Positions 9,962 to 21,407 are shown, counted from the first letter of the stretch. The stretch: 64,000 nt of DNA from Heloderma charlesbogerti (GCA_026122225.1 JANEZZ010002066.1:1364001-1428000), one strand, 5' to 3'. The notes: a model not told the origin generated them from the sequence alone. Numbers and translations: made by a program.

Positions 9962-10459
9962 GTGGTGGTTGTTATTATTTACATTTCTATACCATCCCAT
10001 AGCCGAAGCTCTCTGGGCAGTTTACAAAAGTTAAAACATTAAAATGCAATATACAAAGTTTAAAAACCATTTACATAAAAATATACGGACAGCATATACA
10101 AACAACATATAACTAAAAACAACTTCGAGCTACGTAAAAAAAAAAAAAAATAGAAGCCAGCAATAAAACAACACAGCTTAAAAACAGTATACAAATGTCA
10201 GCAAAAGGAACAAGAGTTCTAAAAAGGAAGGCCTTCCAGAATAATAGAGTCTTTAATGCCTGCTTAAAAACCTTCAAAGAAGTCAGCAAGTGCATTTCAG
10301 CTGGCAGGTCATTCCGCAACTGAGGGGCAGCAAAGGAAAAGGTCCTCTTGCCTCTGGCCACCAATCTCACATTAGGCAGATAGCCCTCAGAGGAGCTTAG
10401 GTGGTGGCAAGAAGGCGCTCCCTAACTCTGTGTAGGATTGGCATCATGTCCTGTGAACT
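9962..10459 (-). mobile_element. L2-clade LINE 3' end fragment
   Basis: The minus-strand tail block (read on plus: ATAGCCGAAGCTCTCTGGGC) is shared with the intact L2 at 47273. A minus-strand frame at 10113-10370 reads FAAPQLRNDLPAEM, matching the conserved LINE C-terminal block seen in the 47472-48260 frame (VAPRLWNELPSEV). The MITE at 10460 was inserted at its upstream edge. Confidence 0.7.
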
Positions 10460-10946
10460 TAGGGATGTATGAACCCCCCACTGTCTGGTCCGGGGGGGGG
10501 TCCATTGTGGTGCAGTTCGGGCCACTTGAGGCCCTGGAGAGTCCTCTGGAGCCCTGCTACATCCACTCAAGTTGACAAAGCAGCTCTCCGGTTTCCTATA
10601 GAAAATATATGAAAATTACAGCCGTAAATGGCATATTTTACTCCATTTGCGGCCGTGAAGCACTCACTTTTACCTAAAGGACAGCTTTTTATGTCAGTAT
10701 TTAGGTAAAAGTAAGTGCTTTATGGCTGCAAATGACATACAATATGCCATTTACAGCTGTAACTCGCCTCCAATAAGCTAATGGTGGCCGCCATAGTGAA
10801 TTGCCATTTATAGGAAGCTGAGGAGCTGCCTCGCAGTAACTCCAGATCCAGAGGTGAGTGTGGTTGGTCTGCTGCGGACTCCAGAGGTCGGATTCTTTGG
10901 AATCCAGCCTCATTTGAGTCTGTGGCGGGTTTCTCCAGCATCCCTA
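10460..10946. mobile_element. hAT-like MITE, family D
   Basis: TIRs are TAGGGATG and CATCCCTA, with perfect TSD TGTGAACT (10452-10459 and 10947-10954). The interior folds back about a centre near 10690: CTTTTACCTAAA pairs with TTTAGGTAAAAG, and flanking ATTTGCGGC-type arms pair with GCTGCAAAT. The right arm has AGGTGAGT (about 10852) facing outward. The terminus TTTCTCCAGCATCCCTA is shared with family E. Confidence 0.9.
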
Positions 10947-10954
10947 TGTGAACT

Positions 10955-11994
10955 TAATTGTGAGATCTTACTAGACGTTGGTTTGTTTTGGGTTTCTATG
11001 TTCTGTGATGGAATTGTTAGCTAGAGTGCTATCTCATTTGAGGACGAATAATACAAAACCAGGATATATATTGGGTGACACTGCAGGTTCTCCTTAGGGA
11101 TGTGATATGGAGGGTGGTCATGAGAAGCTTCTACACAGCCAACATTTACCAGTATACCACTGAGTGGGACATATCAGCACCATCAGTAGAACCCCAAAAT
11201 TTGCAGAAGTTTTTGTTTGTGTTAAAACTTTAGGGGGGAAAACCCACCTAAGAGGGGACCTCCCAAGACAGCCAAATGAAGACCAAGAAGAGGAATGGGG
11301 TTGGCCAACTGGAACCCTGAACAAGAAATTTCCACATCGCAACATTTTGTTGCAGGTTCCACTTTTATCTCTGAATATTGGATACAAGAAATAAGCAAAT
11401 AGGAAGGGCTATTCCCTTATTTTTGAGGGATCCCAGAGGCCCCTGGGATGGCCTGCTCTGAAAAACAACAACAACAATACTGGCCTATGTGGGCCACTGG
11501 CATGATCCAGCAAGATAATTCTAATTTAATATAAATTCATAAAACACTAAGAATATTTTATCTTAATCTTAGCAAGCTGTTACATTATAGCTATAATTGT
11601 CACAGATTGGAATGCTGTAAATCAGGGATATTGAACCTGTTTCAGGGTGAGGGCCAAATTCCATTTTGGAGAAGTGCTTGGAGGCCACATTCCCATGGTG
11701 GGTGAAGCTGAAAGCAAAATGCTTGTAGTCAAAGGCAAAGATAGAGCAAAATACCAAAAATACCAGCATACTTAAGCTTGACGTTCTTGCTGCCAGGGAC
11801 ATTTAGAATGGAGAAAAGAATGCACAACTGCTGGGAAACCTCTAAATGATGGTGGTCAGGGAGAAGCAGGTGTGGCCTTCTGAGGAACCCCTCAGTCTGA
11901 AGTTCTGCACTCCTGTTGTCGTGTGCATGTGTGTGTGTGTTTAAATTCCTTCAGGATGACAAACCATCTAGGGAGTGTTTGGATTGTTGGCTGA
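10955..11994. other. unassigned sequence with an old repeat-like block
   Basis: No gene. A GAGGGCCAAATTCC block (about 11650) has a weak relative near 45710 (GGGGCCACATTC), so it is probably part of an old interspersed repeat. A short (TG)n lies at 11929-11940. Confidence 0.35.
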
Positions 11995-12307
11995 CAAGGA
12001 GTTAAATGTGTTCTAAAGGAGGATAAGGAGATTGCAGAAAATCTTCATGAATTCTTTTTGTCTGTCTTCATGGATGAAGATTTAGAGCAGATACCCATGC
12101 CTGAACTGTCTGTTTTAGGAAGGAGTGTGAGGAAATGAATGAAATAATGGTGACAAGAGCTGAGGTTCTAGATCCTATTGACAAGCCAAATATAAATAAA
12201 TAATTGGGTATACGTGGTATCTACCCAAGAATTCTTAAAGAACTCAAATGTGGAATTGTCAATGTTCTAACAAAAATATGTAATGTGTCCCTAAGATCAG
12301 CCTGTAC

Positions 12308-13240
12308 TAGGGATGTATGAAATTGCCCTTACCTGTCTCCGCCGGGTTCCGCTGGGGGGGGGAGGTGCTCCGTCCCTCCCCCCGGAATCCTGGCCAACCA
12401 GTTCCGCTCCGCGGGGATTCCGCGGAGCCGTCAGCTGGCTCTGCCAGCAGCTGGACATCCGGCCGCTGGCTAGCAGGGACGCAAATGGCGGCGGCCGTAG
12501 CCGCCGCCATTTGCGTCCCTGTAGTCAGCCGTGATAGGCTACGTAAATCTTTACGTAGCCTATCACGTCTGACTTTAAAAAAACCAAACAAATGCACATA
12601 CGCAAATGGCGGCGGCTATGGCTGCCGCCATTTGCGTTCCTTATTTTGGGCCGTCTTAGTCTACATAAATATTTACGTAGACTAAGTCAGCAAAAATAAG
12701 GGGAACGCAAACAGTGTAGCGGACGCTATTTGCATTCCCCCTTATTTTCGCCATCTTAGTCTATGTAAATATTTATGTAGACTAAGACGGCCCAAAATAA
12801 GGAATGCAAATGGCGGCGGCTGTAGCCACCGCCATTTGCGTACACGCGTTTGTTTTTTTAAGTCAGACGTGATAGGCTACATAAAGATTTACGTAGCCTA
12901 TCTCGTTGTTTTTTTTGTTTTGTTTTTAACCTAGCCATGATAGGCTACGTAAATCTTTACGTAGCCTATCATGTCTTTTTTTTTTTTTTTAACACTGGAA
13001 ATGGTGGCGGTGGCGGCAGCCGGTTGGAAGACCGGCTGCCGCAGCCACTGCTGCCGAACCGCTGCCGGAGCCACCACCGGAGCTGCCGCCTCCCGGAAGA
13101 TCCGCCCCAGGTAAGTCTCCTCCCCGGGGGGGATCTGTGAGGGGCGGGGGGGCAGGCCGTTCCGCCACGGAGTTCAGGGGGCCGAATGCGCTGGCATTCG
13201 GCCTCACTGAGATCCGTGGCGGAATTCTCTGCCATCCCTA
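12308..13240 (+). mobile_element. hAT-like MITE, family A, forward
   Basis: TAGGGATG...CATCCCTA with perfect TSD GCCTGTAC (12300-12307 and 13241-13248). The hairpin chain includes: GCAAATGGCGGCGGC with its complement (12482-12515), TGATAGGCTACGTAAA (12531-12569), a CAAATGGCGGC hairpin (12602-12637), TTAGTCTAC hairpins (12654-12688 and 12750-12785), a central GGGGAACGC...ATTCCCC palindrome near 12720, then mirrored hairpins to 12976. Outward donor words are CAGGTAAG on minus (12328-12335) and AGGTAAGT on plus (13109-13116). Confidence 0.93.
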
Positions 13241-13280
13241 GCCTGTACCAGTGGACTGGAGAATGGCCAATATAATGCCA

Positions 13281-13314
13281 TTAAACAAACAAACAAACAA
13301 ACAAACAAACAAAA
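13281..13314 (+). repeat. (AAAC)n microsatellite
   Basis: About eight AAAC units within the CR1-clade fragment. Confidence 0.85.
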
Positions 13315-13504
13315 AGGATCCAAAGGAATTGAGGAAATTGTTTAATGTCTTTCTGGGTAAATAAATGAAAAGCATCCTTAAAGAGAAAATTGTTAAGCAT
13401 ATATACAGACAAACCTTGCTGTAGAAGAATCATCGCGGCACGTCCTGTGTCGCTAACCTCTTAGAAATCTTTGAGAACCTCAACACGCATGTGGATAGTG
13501 GGCT

Positions 13505-13949
13505 TAAGGATGGCGCAGGCACCTGATTCTGTCCGGGAAACCAGTGGAGCCCTCCCCCCCCGCCTGCACCTTTGAGCCCCACTCACCAAGCCCCTGCCCC
13601 CACTCGCCCCCTGCCTGCCCCTGGTGAGCGGCCCACACTCACCCCAGTGGCCTTGTTGAGCTCCGCAATCACCATTTTTTGAAAAATGAAATGGTGATTG
13701 TAAAAATGTCCATATTTGCATATGCATGAAAAGGTGTATTGTCACACATATGCAAATATGCATATTTTTACGATCGCTATTTTATTTTTCAAAAAATTGC
13801 AGCCGCTGAGCTCGACAAGGCTGCTGGGGTGAGTGTGGGTTTCTCGCTGAGCACGGGAGGTTTGAATGCGGTCCGGGGACCGGTGAGTGGGGGCAGGGGC
13901 TGAGCAGGCACCCGGAGAACCTGGACTGCGGTGGGTTTGCATATCCCTA
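13505..13949. mobile_element. hAT-like MITE, family C
   Basis: Ends TAAGGATG and TATCCCTA; flanks AGTGGGCT (13497-13504) and AGTGGGAT (13950-13957), 7 of 8. The interior inverted repeat centres near 13740, with TTTTTACGATC and CATATTTGCATATG words. The arms carry CACTCACCCCAG (about 13637, minus-strand donor word) and CTGGGGTGAGTG (about 13822, plus), both facing outward. Confidence 0.85.
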
Positions 13950-13996
13950 AGTGGGATTGGGATCACCATGTACTGGGGGGCATTAAACCTCCCTTC

Positions 13997-14417
13997 TAGG
14001 GTTGTATGTTCTGTGTAAATTCCACTCCGTCTGCGTTTCACAGATTGTCAGGTGCCTTTTGTTCCATCGTCTGCTCACAGGCAAATGTGAATTATTAGTT
14101 GTTCATCACGCAGAAAAATACACAGAGAGTTATGTAAGAAGTTTCATTTTACATTTTACGTTTTACATAATTTATCTTAGTATGTAACATTTAGACAATT
14201 AATATTGTCTCTCATTCCATTCAACTTCTCTTCAGAAGAAACTTGTGTATTTTCCTGTGAGTAAATCTGCATGAAATATGGGGAAAGTAAATAAATAAAT
14301 AAATCCAAAAATCCAGGGACTCCGTGTGTCCTGAGGGCGTCTCTCGGCAGCAGATTTCACAGATTTTTAGAATTCTGAGCTCATTTTAGTCTGTCTCGAA
14401 TTTCTCCAGCATCCTGA
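13997..14417. mobile_element. hAT-like MITE, family E
   Basis: Starts TAGGGTTGTATG and ends CATCCTGA; flanks CTCCCTTC (13989-13996) and CTCCCCTC (14418-14425) match at 7 of 8. It is the same family as 57913 (shared words CGTTTCACAGATTGTC, GCAGAAAAATA and TTTCTCCAGCATCC). The interior has a TTACGTTTTACATAA-type foldback. Confidence 0.8.
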
Positions 14418-14699
14418 CTCCCCTCCACCACTTCCAAAATCCCTGCTCCATGCAGGCATTAAAAATGGGGGTTGGGGTGGGGTGAAGGCTCCACTGATGC
14501 CTATGGAGGTTTTTTTCTTCTTTTTTAACCACCACACAGGAGAGATTTTGGGGAACAATTGGCTGGGGGAGGGTTAATCCTCCCTAAAGTGCATACTGAT
14601 CCAAATCAGGGCTGTGCACACCTACTCTAGAGTAAAGAAAAAAGAAGAAAGATAAGACTCGGCCACACTTGATGAAGTTTTTTTTTCTTCCCAAAGGAG

Positions 14700-15040
14700 T
14701 TACATTAGAAACAACAACAACCCACGTTCATATTAATTCAAAATCCCTCCCTAATCCTAATCCAGCTCAAACAGTTTCAGAATTCTTCTTCTCCCCTCCT
14801 TTATTTTCTATCTCTGTTCCAGGGTAATATATTAATTCATCCTGTTTCATTACTTTATTGTCTTTTTCTTTTCATGAGTCCCACAGATTTCTATAAGCTT
14901 CTACCAAGGTTGTTCCATTCGACTCTTTTTTTCATAAAATCTATATATTTTTGCCAATTCTTCTTGAAGGTGTCTCTCTTCTTTATTTCTCTGTGCTCTT
15001 TGCTTAACACTTTATGAAGTTAACATTGTGTGCAGTTTGA
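14700..15040 (-). mobile_element. possible L1-clade LINE ORF2 C-terminal remnant
   Basis: The reverse-strand translation near 14890-15000 contains NWQKYIDFM and KRVEWNN in one frame. This resembles the lysine/tryptophan-rich C-terminal region of L1-like ORF2 proteins. Stops and frame breaks surround it. The family call rests on this short similarity only. Confidence 0.35.
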
Positions 15041-15146
15041 CCGTAGGTAATGTTATTTAAAAGGATTGGGAGCGGCTTGGAGGCTAGGTGACTGGTTAAG
15101 CTGGGAATTGTTCTCCTATTTCATCTGAGCTAGAGAAGATGCAGGT

Positions 15147-15345
15147 GCCATTTATTTATTTACTTATTTACTTATTTATTTATTTCATTTCTATACTGCC
15201 CACTAGCTGAAGCTCTCTGGGCTGTTCACAAAAATTAAAACCAAACGACACACAATAAAACAATTTAAAATATATAGCACATTAAAACCACAATATAACA
15301 ATACAACCACAATAAAATTCCTCATCTTTGAGGTAAATCTGACAA
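15147..15345 (-). mobile_element. L2-clade LINE 3' tail with (TTTA)n
   Basis: A TTTA-type run is followed by ACTAGCTGAAGCTCTCTGGGC and AAAATTAAAACC, the same tail as the L2 at 47273. Only the terminal part is present. Confidence 0.7.
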
Positions 15346-17961
15346 GTTCCTGATGCTCATGTTTGGGGCTCAGCCCAGCTAGCTTCCGTGAGAGTTCTGC
15401 AATCCATTGTACTGCATCATCGAATCTGTTGCATGGAATAACTTGTTTATGTAAATATTTCTATGCCAGCTTTTAGGTGGAAAACTCCTGCAATCGGAGT
15501 CTGGAGTCTGGTCTGTATTTGACCTAGCCAGATCTGGACATACATAGAAGTAGAGTATATGGAGCCAGGGCAGGCCCTACCATGAGGCAAAATGAGGCAG
15601 CTGTGTCAGGCAGCTGATTTGGGGTATCATGAAAGGGCAGCAAATGGTTAGCTATTTAATTTATTATTCTCGTATTTTTACAACTAAGGAGAGGCGTGTG
15701 TGGGATTTGATGCCTCAGATACCAAAATGAATTGGGCAGCCTTGGGTAGCATGCATCTTCAATTGGGCAATAGGGTAGGGGGAGAGTTGCTATTCTGCCT
15801 CAGGCAACAAAATTTCTTGTCCAGCCCTGTGTGTAGCAACAGTCCATGAAGTGGAATTCATTTCCCTAGAACTCAGTTCTGCTCCCCAGCCACCTCAGGG
15901 AGGCTCTGTTTCTTGGATACTATAGAGATTTTACTTGAGATACTGATGCCAACACGCATTTAGCAATTATAAACGTAATAATGGTAGAGATTTTCCAGAC
16001 GCAAATTTTAAGATTCCTGCAGCTGGTCTGTAAAATAATTTTGGCTTAGGACCGCTCTAAGGCTAATACTAATACATGGGACATGCAGTCCAGTTTCTAA
16101 AACATTACAATTCCGTCTTTCCCCCTTTGCAATACTTTGCCAACATTCCTGGAAGTGATGTTGCCTGTTTTGAAATGTTCTTTTGTATGGGCTTCTGCTT
16201 GGCTTTTCACATGTAAACAGTCCTGCTATTTTCAGTCGTCTCCCAGGACGGGGCCTCCTTGATGTGTGTTTGGAAGCCCACATTTTAGACCACCAGAGGT
16301 GAATGCTTTTAGCTCCAGGCTCAGAGATTGAAAGTGACATAAGGGATGTACATGTTTGAAGGAAAGCGTCCTTCGTGCTGGCTGTCGTGTTGAGATAATG
16401 CCATTTTCCTTGGCAGCTTGAAGGGCTTATGTCTCCAATCACCTTGCTGCAAAATTTATCTTTGCAGAACCAATCCCACCCCTCCTTCAAAGCCCTCATT
16501 GCTCAAATGTGGTGTGTGTAGTATGTGCTTCAGCGATAAATATATAGAATGCTCATGCTCTATATCTGTCGCATATGTGTTTTTCTTTCTCCCCTGCTCT
16601 GTTTCCTCTCTATCTTGCTTCCTCATGTTTTGGCTCTTAATTTGCTTCTTCCCTCTGGCTCAGCTGGCAGGCAGAGGCCTGGATGACTTTTCCCCGCCCT
16701 GAACCATCTCCTCTATGTCGGCCTATTGCTGACAACCTGGAAGAAATCACTAGTAGGCGATGGTAATAATGCTCTGATTGCATGATGATAACATACTTTG
16801 TCAGTGTCTTGAGATGGAGATACATGAGTAAAGTCCCAGAGCTGTTGTGGCAGCTATACCTGACATGGACACCCCCTTGCAATAGCCAAGTAAAGTCTCT
16901 ATATTGGGAGCAGGCTAAATTTAACCATTGAAGCACTCTGTAGCACTGCAGAGCAGTTTGCTGCTGCATTTCAGTAGCCGATGGGTGGTAGGCTTTTGGT
17001 GGTGGCGCACCGTGGACTGCAACCCATGCCAGAGGTCCAGGCAGCAAAAATGGCCCCCAGACCGCTAGAAGTTGCACATCAGTAGATACTTAATCTATAT
17101 ACACCTCTGCTGGTTTCTATGAACTTTTAAAGGTTATTTAAAACATTAGGACCACCATAAAAATGGTGATGCTAGGACATACGTATTGTAATATAAAAAG
17201 CACAAGGCTAAATAAGAAAACGCCTGCATTGTTACATCACGAAGAAGGGAAGAGAGAAAAATAGGGGAAGAAGCAAATTGTGGTCAAGAGAGATTAGCTT
17301 GGAAATAACAGTTGAATAATTCTCTCCTTCTCTTAATCCACATGCATAGGAATTGCAGAGATGGGCTTAGTGAGATTAATATCTCTATATAGAGGTGCAT
17401 CCTTTCTACACCACATACCTAGGGTCAAGCTACATGTTATGTTAAATATGTAGCATGCAGCTCTCTGTTTTTAGTTTACTCAAAAAGAATGTGTGTGGAG
17501 GGGAGGTTTAATCCCTCCCTCCCTCCCTGGCTTTGTCCCCCACCCCGAAATATTGACTCCTGACCCAGCAGTAAAAAAGCCCTCATTGGCACTGTTTCTT
17601 TCATGCATCCACATGCACAGGAACGGCAGAAATGGACAAGGGATGACTAAAGATTAGAGAGATCAGAGAAATCCAAAATGGATTCAAATGATTTTGGATT
17701 TCTCAGAATCCAACCCGTGGATTCTGTAGCGTACTGGCATTTTCCGAGTCACGTGGATTCCGCAGGGTTGTGGACCATTTTCCTTTCCAGAATTGTATGC
17801 AAATTTAGTCATAGAAAAGGTTACTGGAAAATACCCTAATATTTTTTCAGCAACAACAGCAACACATCTTTTATACATCTCTGAGCAATCTTCAGCCTCC
17901 ACTTTATAGCAGTCTTTTTTATGGGCTTTGTTCATTGAGTGTATGCTGAACTGAGAAAAAT
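15346..17961. other. long stretch without a supportable gene
   Basis: No gene, RNA or named repeat. The longest open frame, 16008-16499 on minus (163 codons), has no recognisable domain, no repeat context and ordinary composition. I regard it as chance. A minus frame at 16637-17077 is likewise unrecognised. An unidentified host exon cannot be excluded without a protein search. Confidence 0.4.
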
Positions 17962-17973
17962 ACTCATAATGTT

Positions 17974-18770
17974 GTTGTTGTTGTTGTTCAGTCGTTCAAT
18001 CGTGTCCGACTCTTCGTGACCCCATGAACCATAGCACGCCAGGCCTTCCTGTCCTGCGCTCTCTCCCGGAGCGTGCTGAAGTTCACATTCATGACATCGG
18101 TGATGCTATCTAGCCATCTCATCCTCTGCCGTCCCCTTCTCCTTTTGCCTTCAGTCTTTCCCAGCATCAGGGTCTTTTCCAGAGAGTTTTCTCTTCGTAT
18201 TAGGTGGCCAAAATATTGGAGCTTCAGCTTCAGTATCTGTCCTTCCAGTGAGCACTCAGGGTTGATTTCCTTTAGGATGGACTGATTTGACCTCCTTGCA
18301 GTCCAGGGGACTCTTAAGAGTTTTCTCCAGCACCACAGTTCGAAAGCATCAATTCTTCAGCGCTCAGCCTTCCTTATAGTCCAGCTCTCACAGCCATACA
18401 TTACTAGTGGGAAAACCATAGCTTTGATTAGACGGACCTTTGTCGGCAAGGTGATGTCTCTGCTTCTTACTATGCTGTCTAGGTTTGCCATAGCTTTCCT
18501 CCCAAGGAGCAAGTGTCTTTTAATTTCATGGCTACAGTCACTGTCTGCGGTGATCTTGGAGCCCAAGAAAGTAAAATCTGTCACTGCTCCCATTTCTTCC
18601 CCTTCTATATGCCAGGAAGTGATGGGGCCAGATGCCATGATCTTAGTTTTTTTAATGTTGAGTTTCAAACCAGCTTTTGCACTCTCCTCCTTCACCCTCA
18701 ACAAGAGGCTCTTTAGATCCTCTTCGCTTTCTGCCATTAGGGTGGTATCGTCTGCATATCGGAGGTTGTA
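17974..18770 (-). mobile_element. BovB (RTE-clade) LINE, 5'-truncated 3' fragment
   Basis: A minus-strand BovB 3' portion of about 800 bp is flanked by ACTCATAATGTT at 17962-17973 and 18771-18782, a 12-bp TSD. The 3' tail appears on plus as (TTG)n followed by TTCAGTCG...TGTCCGACTCTTCGTGAC. BovB has a patchy distribution across squamates, ruminants and other taxa that is attributed to horizontal transfer. This copy is truncated within the RT domain and dead. Confidence 0.93.
18357..18770 (-). pseudogene. BovB reverse transcriptase C-terminal remnant
   Basis: The frame opens at the truncation point and contains the RT catalytic motif YADD (about residue 16 of the frame). It continues with KLNIKKTKIM, FLGSKITAD, CSHEIKRHLL, TLPTKVRLIKAMVF and YGCESWTIRK, a run characteristic of BovB/RTE proteins. 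It stops after AER, where the second copy at 43696 reads through. The stop is TGA where an arginine CGA is expected, a typical CpG transition. The same frame then continues toward the tail with further BovB-like residues. The N-terminal endonuclease and most RT motifs are missing, so no activity is possible. Confidence 0.9.
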
Positions 18771-18799
18771 ACTCATAATGTTACATACCAGTGAAAGGT

Positions 18800-18941
18800 A
18801 CATAAATGGCAGCAGCCTGTTTTGCTTTTCTGAAGGGGGGGGAATCCAATTCTGTCAATGGGCGGATGACAGAACGACGGACGCCTGTGACAATCTGCGA
18901 AACACAGACGGAATGGGTTAAACAAATTCCGTACATCCCTA
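18800..18941 (-). mobile_element. family E MITE fragment, reversed
   Basis: It ends in AATTCCGTACATCCCTA (TIR at 18934-18941) and contains GACAATCTGCGAAACACAGA, the complement of the family E word near 57945. The other end is missing. Confidence 0.6.
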
Positions 18942-18949
18942 TTAAAGAT

Positions 18950-19890
18950 AGAGGTGCAGTCGTTCTGCTCTGCAAACCTCCACTGGTTTTATACCTCTTT
19001 TGTGGCTTTCCTGCAAAGGATCACATTGGGATTTCTGAGAGTTCTCTGTTAGGAGGCCTCTTGTTGTCTTCACAGTTTCCAGTTTATTTTTTCACTAATA
19101 TATTTATTTGTGGTCTGGCAAACCTTTCCCTGGACAGAAGGAATGACTCTTTAACAGGTTTTAGACTGTAATGTAGATATCTAGGCAATGTTGTGGAGAG
19201 ATGCAGAGTTTGGAGGAGTATGTGTGTCTGTATGGAGGTGACCCTGCTTGCTTGCCAAATCCTTGTGTTCAGTATCTGAACCTTACCTGTTTAGGAAAAA
19301 GCTGCAGTAGACAAGTTCAGTAATGCATTCAACACACCAGGTTTAATTTTGCTTCCAAAGGGGGAACCCCCTCCTATACTTTATATAATATATTGTATGG
19401 GTTTTTTTTTTTAATACCCTGAGGCATTCACTTGACTCCTTAGGATATTTTAATTTTTAATCATTATTCAAGCATGTATAACCAGAGAAATTTACAGCAT
19501 GGGGTAAACAGATGGATTAGCAATTGTGCATGTAATTAGAAATAACCCTTGATTTTTAAAAAGTGTTTAAATATTCAACTTCCTTTATGTGGGGGAAAAA
19601 ATCATCTTGATGGAAACCAGTGATGCACAGTAATATAATGAATAAGAATTCTTGGGAAAGTGTGTCACTCAGCACACACTTGACATATAATATTCACATT
19701 TAGCAAATTGCAGATGGAATTAGCATGCAAGGTATTTTTAAAGATGCATTGTAAAAGTAAAGTCAGTGGAGCAAAATTTGGGTTCTGTTCAGATCTGTGG
19801 TGACTTCTGTCAGATTGTACGCATGCAGGATTTTGCTCAAAGCTAGTGGGGTAAATAATAAGATTCTTTCTGTCTCTAAATGTAACCCCA
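18950..19890. other. intergenic, nothing recognised
   Basis: AT-rich sequence without a recognisable gene or repeat. Confidence 0.4.
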
Positions 19891-19975
19891 CCTTCCCAAC
19901 TTGCCCCCCTCCCAGCATGACTGGGGGTGATGGGAGTTGGTCTAATACAGCTGGAGGGTACCAGGTTGGGAAAGG
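19891..19975. mobile_element. short palindromic MITE (CTTCCCAAC ... GTTGGGAAAG)
   Basis: Ends CCTTCCCAACTTG and CAGGTTGGGAAAGG are inverted. The middle contains TGATGGGAGTTG. A longer relative lies at 55344-55476. This is a common small foldback repeat type in squamates, and no TSD was assigned here. Confidence 0.55.
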
Positions 19976-20124
19976 CTGCTCTAACCAGATCTTTCCTCAT
20001 CATAATCTTCTGTTGCCAATGTTCAGTCCAACATTCTTGCAAAGTCCTCTTGCTTGCTTATTGTTCAAACTTCTAAAATAAGAATTAAGACAGAATTGTT
20101 TAAACTCCAGAGGTCATCTATAAC

Positions 20125-20614
20125 TAGGGATGTCCATCACGAGGAAATCCAGTTCAGTTTTGGCTTGATGGAATTCCACAATATGTAGAACTTGCTTTTT
20201 GTCTGCGATCCAAGCTGCAGGCTGTTCCCTGAACTCCGGGAACTTTTTTGCGCGTTTTGGTGGGAAGGTTTTGCAATTTGCACAAATTTCTGAAGAGCTT
20301 GCATGAATTACAGCAGAATGTATGTGAATTACGGCTGAATTTGCACAAAATATGGCCAACTTTGTGGAAATTATGCTGAAATTTATGTAATTGCCCAAAT
20401 CCGGATGTAATTTGTGTAAATTGCTCAGAAATTTGTCCAAATTGCAGAACCTTCCCAAAAATGAAAATGCACAAAATTCCCAGAAAGTCTGTGAACTGGC
20501 CCGACTTGCTGCAGATCAAGTTGGGCACTGCAGCAGGAAGCTAAATGAAACCCAGGAAAAAGAGCCTAAAACCCATTGAACTCCATCTCCCAAAAGATTT
20601 CTCTGACATCCCTA
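20125..20614. mobile_element. hAT-like MITE, family F
   Basis: TIRs TAGGGATG (20125-20132) and CATCCCTA (20607-20614). Flanks TCTATAAC and GCTTTAAC match at 6 of 8. The interior has many diverged repeats of AATTTGTGCAAATT-type words (20275-20480) and folds back. The element appears older than family A, judged by the worn TSD. Confidence 0.72.
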
Positions 20615-20711
20615 GCTTTAACATGTAGAATTACTTCTCCAGACAAATAAATCCCCCCTCCACTTCATTAATCCTTCAATACCACCACACACTGCCCCAG
20701 GCAGGTATCCA

Positions 20712-21062
20712 GTATTTATTTATTTACTTACTTAAATATTTATACTACTTTTGTCCCACCCTTCCTCAAACGACCTCATGTCAGTTTATAATAAGTGAAA
20801 CAATTAAAGAAGCACAGTCACAGACAATGAATATGTTTTTTTAAGATGACTATAAACAGCAGCATTGCAAAGGAGAATCAGGAAAGTGCTTAAAATGCAT
20901 AGAAAGACCAACAGGTCTGAGAAAACACGAAGTTGGTGAGGACAACAAGGAAGGTGCCTGGCAAACTTCCTTAGGGAAGGTCCTCCACAAACAAGATGTC
21001 ATAGCCCCAAATACCAACCCCCTCTGATCACCACTGCTCTCACCCAGTGGAGAGCCTCAGCA
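20712..21062 (-). mobile_element. LINE 3' end fragment (L2-like)
   Basis: TTTA-type repeats and ATTTATACTACTTTTGTCCC are followed by an A-rich block and GGGAAGGTCCTCCACAAACAAG, which parallels the 3' region of the L2-like copies at 31846 and 47273. It is degraded and the clade assignment is approximate. Confidence 0.45.
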
Positions 21063-21407
21063 GATGATTGTAGCATCTAGACATGTTGGTATGGGAGAAA
21101 CCCTTGCATCTGGGCATATCGGCATTCGTTTAAGTACTTGTTTCTGTAACGTTTTTGCATGTGTGGGTTTTTCTTATTATTTCAATGGAAGGCACCCGAA
21201 GAGAATTTGTAGATGGAGCATTCCCCTCAGTTGGAGTGAATGGGGGAGTTTTTGTCAGCAGGAGCGTGGACTGGGTCAAGGTGAAAAATGTGCAGTCTGT
21301 GAAGGTGCTTCAGTATAGGAGCTTCCATGTTCTGGGGCAGTGTGCTACCGAAGAGTAGTTGCTGGGGAGCTATAGTGGGGGAGGAGTGCAGCTTTCATTG
21401 CTGATAT

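Larger units (their letters stand above)
11995..13430 (+). mobile_element. CR1-clade LINE RT fragment, split by a MITE
   Basis: On the plus strand, before 12300, the translation contains GVYPRILKEL-like residues. It resumes after 13249 with GEWPI and a FKKGSK-like block, which is the inter-domain to early-RT region of CR1-type LINEs (compare 36560-36700). It is riddled with stops. The family A MITE 12308-13240 was inserted cleanly. An (AAAC)n run follows. Confidence 0.6.

Noticed and set aside
11096..11115. TAGGGATGTGATATGG as another MITE left end
   Set aside because: No matching right end or TSD was found downstream. The 8-bp word alone is too short to call.
12937..13140. Recurrent small ORFs reading [25 protein letters not shown] and similar on both strands
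   Set aside because: They are translations of the palindromic GATAGGCTACGTAAA hairpins, which read alike on either strand. They recur only where MITEs occur and have no shared frame beyond the hairpin.
13997..14417. Host exon with splice sites suggested by GTAAGT words in MITE-rich regions
   Set aside because: Donor words belong to repeated element arms, and no acceptor or conserved coding segment accompanies them here.
16008..16499. 163-codon minus-strand ORF as a gene
   Set aside because: No recognisable domain, no exon signals that I trust and no repeat ORF similarity. Its length is compatible with chance in this amount of sequence.
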